A stretch of 40,727 nucleotides of DNA. Origin: Pirellulales bacterium. Lineage in GTDB: Bacteria; Planctomycetota; Planctomycetia; Pirellulales; JAEUIK01. The stretch covers positions 56,001-96,727 of the forward strand of contig JAIBBY010000016.1 in the NCBI GenBank assembly GCA_019694455.1, in the 5' to 3' direction. Under the pieces are notes generated by a model, which was not told the DNA's origin, did not search any database, and was given only the letters and a program-made list of their open reading frames with translations. The position numbers and the translations under genes were made by a program. Below, in pieces: positions 34,474 through 40,727 of this stretch (positions within the stretch are counted from its first letter, which is position 1; every line of letters begins with the position of its first letter).

Positions 34474-37107
34474 TCAGGGTCCAGTGACAATGGTGGTTTC
34501 GGTGTCCGCGCTGGCGCCGCGCGGCATGCCTTGGCTCGTCACCTGCACACCCACGCGCACCGTCCCGGCGCGCTGCGCCCGCATCCGCACCCGATAGGTC
34601 AGCGTGGCATTCGGTTCAAGCTGCGGGAAAGGGCGAAACTCGACGCGCTGTCCGACCAGATCGGCCCGCGCGGGACCACTGGTGCCTGGCCCCAATGGGG
34701 TCATCTCCAATGGGGCCGAGACCGTGACGCGCACTTGCTGATCGGGGGTCGTGCCGCGGTTGGTGACGCGCACTTCGTAGTCCACCTCGCGGCCGGCCGC
34801 AACGGGGTCGCGAAGATCGACGATCGTGACTTGCAGATTGGAGGCCGCTGGTTGGCCAGGCTGCGCTGGAGGCGCTGCCTGACCTGGGCGAATCTCCAGA
34901 CATGCCTCGCTATCGGCACGCGCTTCCTCGCGCGTGGTTACGGTGACACGATTGCAGGCGCGTCCGATCGCCTTTTGGCAGCGGCAGCGAATCTGAAGTC
35001 TAAAGTCCTTGCCGGGGGGGAGCGTGTCGATGAGCCAGACGATATCGTCGCCAACAAAGGAGTAGCCGCGCGTGGCCTGGACGGGATCGAGGGCCAAGTC
35101 GTAGTTGTCGGCAACTTTGAGTTCGTTGACCGTAACCGTACCGGTGTTCTTCACATAGATATCGAAATCGGCCATTTCTCCCACGTTGACCGACGCGGGA
35201 CCGGTCTTGGTGACCGAGATAGTGGGTGTCACGCCGGGGGGTACGGTCGGCGGGGGGGGCGGTCCGCCAGGGGCGGCAGCGACTGTCACGCACTTGCGGG
35301 CGCTGCCGAGTATGCCGCCGGCGCCAACCACGTCGACCGAGTTGCATTGCTGCCCGGCCTGCACGGCGCGGAGCGTGATCGCCACGGTCTGCGTTTGGCC
35401 GGCCTCGATCACGCCGAGATCGCGTTCCAATGGATTGGCGGCCACGGCGTGTTGGAATCCGGCGTCGAAGCGATCGACGATCTTGAGACCGCTGAGCGGC
35501 GTATTGCCGCCGTTGGTTACGGAGACTTGAAATGCGACATCCTGTCCAGTCTGGGCCGTATCGGGCCCCAGCATGCGCACATCGAGCGAAGTGGTCATGA
35601 CCGTGGTCGAGACGCAATCCTGGGCGCCGACGCCATCCGCGCTGGCCAGTGCGGCGCACAGATTGAAGGTGCCGGGCGCCGCGACGCGCAGATTGATGTC
35701 GATCAGTCGCGATTGCTGACTCGGCAAGTCTCCCAGGCGCCAGATCAAGCGCTGGCCCTGCACGCCGGGGGGCGGGTTGCCCGATTCAAACGTCAATCCT
35801 GGCGGCAGTTCCTCGCTGATGACGACATCGCGCACAGTGGCGCCGCCGGGGTTATTGACTTCAATGCGGTAGGAGGCGAGGGCCCCGACCGCAGCCTGGG
35901 CAGGCCCGGTGTGCCGGAGCGAGATATCGGGAGCGCCCCACGTTTTGGTTGTGCTGCCGGTGCCAAGAATCAAACGTTGGGCGCCAGTGGCAGTGTCGTT
36001 GGGGCGGATGATTTGGATGGCGATCTGGTTGGTCCCGGGCGTCGGCGTCTGTTGAAAGATTTCGACGCTGGCCTGGCCCAGTTCGTTGCTGGCAACCTCG
36101 GCGATTTTCGCGCCACCGGGCGCGAAGCCGGCTTCTGGCCCGCCGACAATTTCGTAACGGACACGCCAGCCTTGCACTGGTTGGCGGTTGGTGGCTTTGC
36201 TGATAACCGTGGTAAAGATGTGGCGCGTGCCAACGGGATTTACCGCAGCGGGCGGAAATTGCCACTGCGCGTCGACCCAGTGAATTTGGGCCGTTTGCTG
36301 GCGACGATCCCAGCCATAGACCTCGGGGCCAAAGGCGGTGACAAAACTGGTGCCTTCGACCGGCGAACTGACCGTGACCCACGACTGGCCTTTGAGCACG
36401 GCCACATCGTCGTCGAGCGTGGGAGTGCCGCGAGTGAGACACACGTATTTAGACGACGTGGTGCCAATCGCGTATGAGTTGTCCACCTTTTCGGAGGCGG
36501 CGGTGAAGATATTGAGATAATGCAACGAATTGCGACGCCCCACCTGCATGAACTGACCGACACCGCCGGGCGCCAACAGCCACTCGACATTCTCATCGGC
36601 GATGAGATGGCTTTCGTGGTCACAGAGTCCGGCCAACACCACGACTTCGCTACCGACCGGCGCGATGACTTGGCGCGGGGAAACAAAAATGCCCGCCGGC
36701 CGATGCTGCTCGTGCAGCGGGTTGGGATCGGGCCGGAAGTTGGGTTGTTTTGGCTTGGGGGGGGCGGCTGTCTTGGGCTGGCATGGCCGAGGCCCGCAGC
36801 AGGGCCCAAGTGAACATGACCCCAACGAGCACGACCCGCCAGGGCAAATGCTGCTGAGACATTGGCTGGTCAGCGGCGAGGCGGGAGTGGCCGGCGCGGC
36901 GTAAAGCGGAGGGGCGACCGGAACCATCGGCTGCGCCACGGGGGGCTGGGCAACCAGCGGCTGCGAAATGGGTGGCGGCGCGATTGGTGGGCCGACGACC
37001 GGCGCTTGGGCCCAGGCAACGCGCGTCAGCAGTAGGGCCGCCGCAAGCAGCGCCCAGCGCGTGACGAATCGATGCCTTCCTGGACCAACCATGTGGCAAT
37101 GCGCCAT
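34474..37107 (-). CDS. large secreted DUF11-repeat protein
   Basis: The 877-residue protein has a signal peptide (about 1-34, ending AWAQA), a Pro/Gln-rich spacer (about 36-75), and a Cys/Ser/Gly-rich stretch (about 83-110 with nine Cys). A beta-rich domain fills about 135-400 (FVSPRQVIAPVGSEVVVLAG). From about 405 come four DUF11-like beta-sandwich repeats, each opening with a VRVTNRG-like or VNNPGG segment, and a proline-rich linker near 620. DUF11 proteins are surface or envelope components, often structural. A start at 37092 is equally possible. The gene lies between the DUF4139 gene and the LigD-type gene, all on the minus strand. Confidence 0.85.
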   Translation of the reverse strand: MAHCHMVGPGRHRFVTRWALLAAALLLTRVAWAQAPVVGPPIAPPPISQPLVAQPPVAQPMVPVAPPLYAAPATPASPLTSQCLSSICPGGSCSLGSCSLGPCCGPRPCQPKTAAPPKPKQPNFRPDPNPLHEQHRPAGIFVSPRQVIAPVGSEVVVLAGLCDHESHLIADENVEWLLAPGGVGQFMQVGRRNSLHYLNIFTAASEKVDNSYAIGTTSSKYVCLTRGTPTLDDDVAVLKGQSWVTVSSPVEGTSFVTAFGPEVYGWDRRQQTAQIHWVDAQWQFPPAAVNPVGTRHIFTTVISKATNRQPVQGWRVRYEIVGGPEAGFAPGGAKIAEVASNELGQASVEIFQQTPTPGTNQIAIQIIRPNDTATGAQRLILGTGSTTKTWGAPDISLRHTGPAQAAVGALASYRIEVNNPGGATVRDVVISEELPPGLTFESGNPPPGVQGQRLIWRLGDLPSQQSRLIDINLRVAAPGTFNLCAALASADGVGAQDCVSTTVMTTSLDVRMLGPDTAQTGQDVAFQVSVTNGGNTPLSGLKIVDRFDAGFQHAVAANPLERDLGVIEAGQTQTVAITLRAVQAGQQCNSVDVVGAGGILGSARKCVTVAAAPGGPPPPPTVPPGVTPTISVTKTGPASVNVGEMADFDIYVKNTGTVTVNELKVADNYDLALDPVQATRGYSFVGDDIVWLIDTLPPGKDFRLQIRCRCQKAIGRACNRVTVTTREEARADSEACLEIRPGQAAPPAQPGQPAASNLQVTIVDLRDPVAAGREVDYEVRVTNRGTTPDQQVRVTVSAPLEMTPLGPGTSGPARADLVGQRVEFRPFPQLEPNATLTYRVRMRAQRAGTVRVGVQVTSQGMPRGASADTETTIVTGP

Positions 37108-37298
37108 TGGGGAGAATGGCTAGCGGGCCGCCGCACCGCCACAGGCTCCGATATGCCTGGGGGCGCGGCCGGTCGCGCTCGCGGCCGACAAATCCTTCCT
37201 CATCGAAAAACTACACGCGCCGCAGCGTGGTGTTGCCAAAAATCAACGTCAACGTGTTGCGAAAAGTCATCGTTAGTCGGCACGACCAGCAAACGCGC

Positions 37299-37335
37299 AA
37301 GAAACAGGCCTCGGAATGAAGGATTCCGAGGCCTG
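37299..37335 (-). terminator. terminator of the DUF4139 gene
   Basis: A perfect 13-base-pair stem (37305-37317 with 37323-37335) with a five-base loop lies 40 bases downstream of the DUF4139 stop. On the minus strand TTTCTT follows the stem (37304-37299). It separates that gene from the DUF11 gene downstream. Confidence 0.85.
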
Positions 37336-37374
37336 CAACAGATTTCGTAATTCTAAGCCAGACGGCCTGGGCTG

Positions 37375-39480
37375 TTACTCAAGCGTGAGATTTCTCAGGT
37401 AGTCTTCCAGTTCGCGCCGCAGCTTTTGCTCTTCCACGGTGAGGTCTTCGATCTGGCCGCGGGATTTCTCTAGCTCGTCTTCCTGCGAGTTGAGCTTTTT
37501 CAAGTAGCGATTGTAAAGCTCGGTGTTCTGGCCAATTTTTCCCATATTCTCGCGAATGCGGGTTTGATCCTGATCGATGGCGGCCACCTGCTTTTCGATG
37601 TTCTGACGTTGGTTGACCACGCTTTCGATCGCTTGGCGCTTGGCCACCACCTCGCGTAGCGCTTGTTTGACCTCTTCTTTGACCTTGGCGCCGGTCAGAT
37701 AGTAGTGAATGGCGCCAAGATCGAGATCGAGCACGGCCAAGTGCTGGGTGTTGACCATCTCTTCAACGACCGTCAACTTGGCGGGTTTGCCAGGTTCGGC
37801 CGTGACTTCGAAGCGGTAGCGATCGCGCGTCTTCTCTGCGGGCTTGGCGGGTTCGACCAAGGTCCAATTCGGGTCGAATGGGTGCTCAATCAGCACTTTG
37901 CGGGGTTGGCCAGCGGAGTTCTTGATGGTGTACTCGACCGAGCGACGGAACTTGCGCTGCGCTTCGAGCACGCCTTTGACGATCTTGACGCCGGTGATCT
38001 CCTCGGGATGCGACTTTTGCTCCTGTGAGACTTCGATCTCCAGATCGAGCGCATAGCTGATGAGCCGCTCGCTGCCGGGCGCGAGGTCTTCGATCTGCGC
38101 GTCGCCGGCATAGGCGCCGCCATCAAAGACCGTGATGGGACCCTGCATCAGGTGCAAGTCGGTCTTATTGGTGAGCTTGAGTCCGTTCAGTGGGTGCTTG
38201 GGCTGCACATTGACGTTGTAAATGGAGACCTTCTCCGCTTCGACCGGGCTATTGACGATCGGCAGCATGGCCGATTTTTGGCGTTGGAGGGTCACCGGCT
38301 CGTCGATGGCGTATTGAAAGAGTTCGCCGACTTCGCTGGCCTGGGCCGCGGGCTCAACATTGCCGACGACGAAGCCGGCGTCTGCTGCAGCGCTCTGCGC
38401 TTCCATGCCCTCCGCGGTCGGAGCCGGCGCGGCGGGCGCGGCGGCCGCCAACTGGCCCGATCTTGCCTTACGCATGGGGGGGGCCGCGCCACCGGCGGCG
38501 CCCCGAAATCTCTGCTCGCTTTGGGCCAGGTCTTGACCGTATTGCTGCGGGCGTAGGCTGGCGAACAATTCGGGTTCGACAACTGGCCGCTGGAGATACA
38601 GCGGTTCGTAAAGATCCATGACGAATGAAATGGGGCGACCACTGACAAGCGTCAGTCGCACGTTGTCCCAATCTTCCTCGGTGGTGTTTTCGACAATGGC
38701 CCAGCCTTGCAGGAGCGGTGATTCCTTGTCTTTGAGGACCAGGCGATAGCTGGTCTTCCAGATGGGCGCCTCTTGGATATAACCGACACGCACTGCCCGC
38801 TTGCCATCTCCCGAAAAGCGCAGCGTGACGGTCTTCTTGTCGGTCGAGTGCCCGCTGGCGAGCAGAGCCAAGGCCTGGCCAAATTCTTGATTCAGCTTGA
38901 CGTTGGCAAATCGGATGCTGGAAATCTGCTCCAGTGGAATGCTTTTTAGCCCCGATTCGGTCAACAGGTTGATGACATCGAACTCGATGATGGTGTCGCC
39001 GTCGCTACTGGCCTTACGTTTGCGCTTTTCCAGGCCGACGATGATCCCGGTGGTTTTTTCGGGGGCCTCGACCTCGACGGTTTCGCCGCGCACCTGGCCC
39101 AGTATCTGGGCCAAGGTGGGATTGTCGGTGAGATCGATGGCAAAGGTCTTGAGCGTCTTGGTGATGGGATCCTTTGAGGTATAGGTGACGGGAGAGATGC
39201 GCCCGCCGCCCAGGTCTTGCAGGACCATGCTCTTGAGCAGGTCGTTGATATCCTCGACATTAAATCGAAGATCCACTGCGGCGTCTCCCTCGACCTCCGC
39301 GCGGTGCTCGAAGAAGCCGACGCCCGAGTTGAACATCACCACGGACTTGAGGGGCAACTTGGTCTTGGGCTCTGCCGCTGGCTCATCAGCCGCTTGGGCG
39401 CAGGCGGCGCCCAGCACCGCGAGCGCGAACGCCGAGCTAAGCAATCGGCAACGCGGTTTCGGTTGTGCAATCGAAGGCAT
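37375..39480 (-). CDS. secreted DUF4139-domain protein with C-terminal coiled coil
   Basis: The 701-residue protein has a signal peptide (about 1-31, ending AQAA). Residues about 40-200 form a beta-rich domain (VVMFNSGVGFFEHRAEVEG), and DUF4139 spans about 220-560 (EAPIWKTSYRLVL, VENTTEEDWDNVRLTLVSGRP). An Ala/Pro-rich insertion at about 330-380 interrupts it. Residues about 595-700 are predicted coiled coil (KRQAIESVVNQRQNIEKQ). In the related mucoidy inhibitor A family the coil lies before DUF4139, so the order here differs. GGAGGA eight bases before the ATG fixes the start, and an ECF-type promoter motif lies upstream. Confidence 0.85.
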   Translation of the reverse strand: MPSIAQPKPRCRLLSSAFALAVLGAACAQAADEPAAEPKTKLPLKSVVMFNSGVGFFEHRAEVEGDAAVDLRFNVEDINDLLKSMVLQDLGGGRISPVTYTSKDPITKTLKTFAIDLTDNPTLAQILGQVRGETVEVEAPEKTTGIIVGLEKRKRKASSDGDTIIEFDVINLLTESGLKSIPLEQISSIRFANVKLNQEFGQALALLASGHSTDKKTVTLRFSGDGKRAVRVGYIQEAPIWKTSYRLVLKDKESPLLQGWAIVENTTEEDWDNVRLTLVSGRPISFVMDLYEPLYLQRPVVEPELFASLRPQQYGQDLAQSEQRFRGAAGGAAPPMRKARSGQLAAAAPAAPAPTAEGMEAQSAAADAGFVVGNVEPAAQASEVGELFQYAIDEPVTLQRQKSAMLPIVNSPVEAEKVSIYNVNVQPKHPLNGLKLTNKTDLHLMQGPITVFDGGAYAGDAQIEDLAPGSERLISYALDLEIEVSQEQKSHPEEITGVKIVKGVLEAQRKFRRSVEYTIKNSAGQPRKVLIEHPFDPNWTLVEPAKPAEKTRDRYRFEVTAEPGKPAKLTVVEEMVNTQHLAVLDLDLGAIHYYLTGAKVKEEVKQALREVVAKRQAIESVVNQRQNIEKQVAAIDQDQTRIRENMGKIGQNTELYNRYLKKLNSQEDELEKSRGQIEDLTVEEQKLRRELEDYLRNLTLE

Positions 39481-39545
39481 CTCTCATTCCTCCACGCCAA
39501 TGCGAAGCCACAGTCGGCGAAATGGACCGGGGTGGCGATACCGAT

Positions 39546-39573
39546 TCGACGTCAGTCGTTCGGAGAAAGTTCC
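39546..39573 (-). promoter_or_regulatory. candidate ECF-sigma promoter of the DUF4139 gene
   Basis: On the minus strand GGAACTT (39573-39567) and CGTCGA (39551-39546) are separated by 15 bases, resembling the GGAACTT-N15/16-CGTC pattern of extracytoplasmic-function sigma factors. The transcript would start near 39539, about 59 bases before the ATG. This is a motif match only. Confidence 0.35.
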
Positions 39574-39734
39574 GCGGACCTGTCTGATTTTAGCTTTTTT
39601 CCGCGATGAGGACGGTTGCGATGATTAATTGCAGAGGCGGATTTGGCCTGAATTTGGGGGCGGTCGTGCCGGCTAGCCCGGCCGGTTCAGCGCCGTTAAG
39701 ATGCCCGCTACACCTGAATTAAGGGGGGAACACC

Positions 39735-40322
39735 ATGGTACTGACTCCCAGCACAATGCTGCCTTTGGGGACACGGGCGCCCGATTTTTCGCTGCCAGAC
39801 GCCGACGGTAAATTGGTCCGCTTAGCCGACTTTTCTGACAAACCGGCGCTGCTAGTCGCGTTCATTTGCAATCATTGCCCCTACGTCAAACATGTGGCGG
39901 CAGGGCTAGCGCAGCTCGCGCGCGACTACCAATCGAAGGGCGCCGGTGTGGTGGGAATCAACTCGAACGATGCCGACAAGTATCCCGACGACTCGCCGGC
40001 AAAGATGCGTGAGGAAGTCGCATTGCGGGGATACACATTCCCCTACTTGTACGACGAATCGCAGGCCGTGGCCAAGGCGTATCGCGCCGCCTGCACGCCC
40101 GACTTCTATGTTTTTGATCGGGACCACAAATTGGTTTATCGAGGGCAGATGGACGGTAGCCGTCCAGACAGCGGGATACCGGTGACTGGCAATGATCTGC
40201 GGGCAGCGCTCGATGCTGTTTTGGCAGGCAAACCGCCAGCGAGTGAACAACGAGCGAGCATCGGCTGCAACATCAAATGGAGGGCCGGCGGCGAGCCCGA
40301 CTATTTTGGCCAAACCAAGTAA
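39735..40322 (+). CDS. AhpC/TSA-type thioredoxin-fold protein
   Basis: The 195-residue cytoplasmic protein has the redoxin fold: PDFSLPDADGK, LLVAFICNHCPYVKH with the redox motif CNHC (Cys45, Cys48), and TPDFYVFDRDHKLVYRGQMD. It lacks a signal peptide. Relatives are thiol-disulfide oxidoreductases or peroxiredoxin-like proteins of uncertain substrate. A strong AAGGGGGGAA lies just before the ATG. It precedes the HSDL2-like gene by 46 bases on the same strand, so the two may be cotranscribed. Confidence 0.88.
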   Translation: MVLTPSTMLPLGTRAPDFSLPDADGKLVRLADFSDKPALLVAFICNHCPYVKHVAAGLAQLARDYQSKGAGVVGINSNDADKYPDDSPAKMREEVALRGYTFPYLYDESQAVAKAYRAACTPDFYVFDRDHKLVYRGQMDGSRPDSGIPVTGNDLRAALDAVLAGKPPASEQRASIGCNIKWRAGGEPDYFGQTK

Positions 40323-40368
40323 CGAAGCCGCGAAACCACTCTGTCTCCATTCCAAACGCGAGCGCACA

Positions 40369-40727
40369 ATGAGCCTTCAAGGAAAGACGATCTTTATTAC
40401 TGGCGCCAGCCGTGGCATTGGCAAGGCAATTGCCCTGCGGGCGGCGCGCGACGGCGCCAACATCGCCATTGCTGCCAAGACGACGGAACCACATCCCAAG
40501 CTGCCCGGCACGATCTATACGGCAGCCAAAGAAATGGACGAAGCTGGCGGACGTGGGCTGCCACTGGTGTGTGATATTCGCCACGACGAGCAGGTGCAGG
40601 CGGCGGTCGCCAAGACAGTTGAGACCTTTGGCGGCATCGACATTTGCATCAACAACGCCAGCGCGATCTTCCTGGCGGGCACGCTGGAAACGCCGATGAA
40701 GCGTTACGACCCGATGCATCAGGTTAA
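40369..40727 (+). CDS. HSDL2-like short-chain dehydrogenase, 3' end cut by window edge
   Basis: Only the first 119 residues lie in the window. They show an SDR Rossmann start with TGASRGIG at 11-18, the long KTTEPHPKLPGTIYTAAKEM segment, a DIRHDEQV acidic patch and INNASAIFLAGTLETPMKR. This specific pattern closely recalls hydroxysteroid dehydrogenase-like protein 2 (HSDL2), a peroxisomal/mitochondrial SDR in animals that usually carries a C-terminal SCP2 domain. The active-site Tyr-Lys and any SCP2 domain would lie beyond the right edge. A role in fatty acid or sterol-like lipid metabolism is inference. Confidence 0.85.
   Translation, partial: MSLQGKTIFITGASRGIGKAIALRAARDGANIAIAAKTTEPHPKLPGTIYTAAKEMDEAGGRGLPLVCDIRHDEQVQAAVAKTVETFGGIDICINNASAIFLAGTLETPMKRYDPMHQV

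Noticed and set aside
34531..36477. 648-residue open frame on the plus strand antisense to the DUF11 gene
   Set aside because: It is a shadow of the high-GC codon pattern in the real gene: it has no recognisable domain or signal peptide and lies entirely antisense to a clear secreted protein.

Overview
The window reads as chromosomal core sequence from a GC-rich planctomycete, probably of the Pirellulales type (inference). Pointers are the SMC and ATP-type PEP carboxykinase sequences, a FlgI-like lipoprotein with HEAT-like repeats, a secreted CehA/McbA-type PHP-like metallohydrolase, a large DUF11 surface protein, a secreted DUF4139 protein, and many starts without a clear Shine-Dalgarno. I see no insertion sequence, phage, CRISPR array or integrase, so this is not a classic island.

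Layout. 1-4.7 kb: the 5' part of an HtrA-like protease (minus, cut by the left edge), an unrecognised secreted protein with a clear terminator, a DinB-fold protein and a secreted metallohydrolase. 4.7-12.2 kb, all plus: a promoter and structured leader, then a type II J-protein, rnpA, yidD, the FlgI-like lipoprotein and smc. 12.3-16.4 kb: pckA (minus), an enoyl-CoA hydratase-family gene (minus) and, divergent from it, a carboxymuconolactone decarboxylase/AhpD-fold gene abutting a short-chain dehydrogenase of mycofactocin-associated type. 16.4-19.7 kb: a hemerythrin-like protein overlapping hemL, then a Tat-exported purple acid phosphatase-like enzyme. 19.7-25.2 kb: recG (minus), tRNA-Asp (minus), a 44-aa membrane peptide, a diguanylate cyclase and a tandem WaaP/InaA-type kinase (minus). 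25.4-33.2 kb, all plus: a HerA-like ATPase, etfA, a membrane Fe-S protein of the ETF:menaquinone oxidoreductase type, ispD and tyrS. 33.3-40.7 kb: a membrane-anchored hypothetical, a stand-alone LigD-type phosphoesterase domain, the DUF11 protein, the DUF4139 protein, a thioredoxin-fold protein and the start of an HSDL2-like dehydrogenase cut by the right edge.

How genes work together. EtfA and the adjacent Fe-S membrane protein would carry electrons from acyl-CoA dehydrogenation to quinone; the enoyl-CoA hydratase-family protein and the HSDL2-like protein also fit acyl-CoA or lipid metabolism. RnpA and YidD belong to the conserved tRNA-processing/membrane-insertion cluster, but here a J-protein precedes them and rpmH and yidC are not adjacent. 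The hemerythrin-like gene feeds directly into hemL, a porphyrin-synthesis gene. Most genes are ordinary housekeeping functions. The most interesting points are the mycofactocin-type dehydrogenase operon, the hemL start without a nearby ATG, the double kinase, the lone etfA behind a terminator-like leader, and the LigD-type domain with a changed catalytic position.
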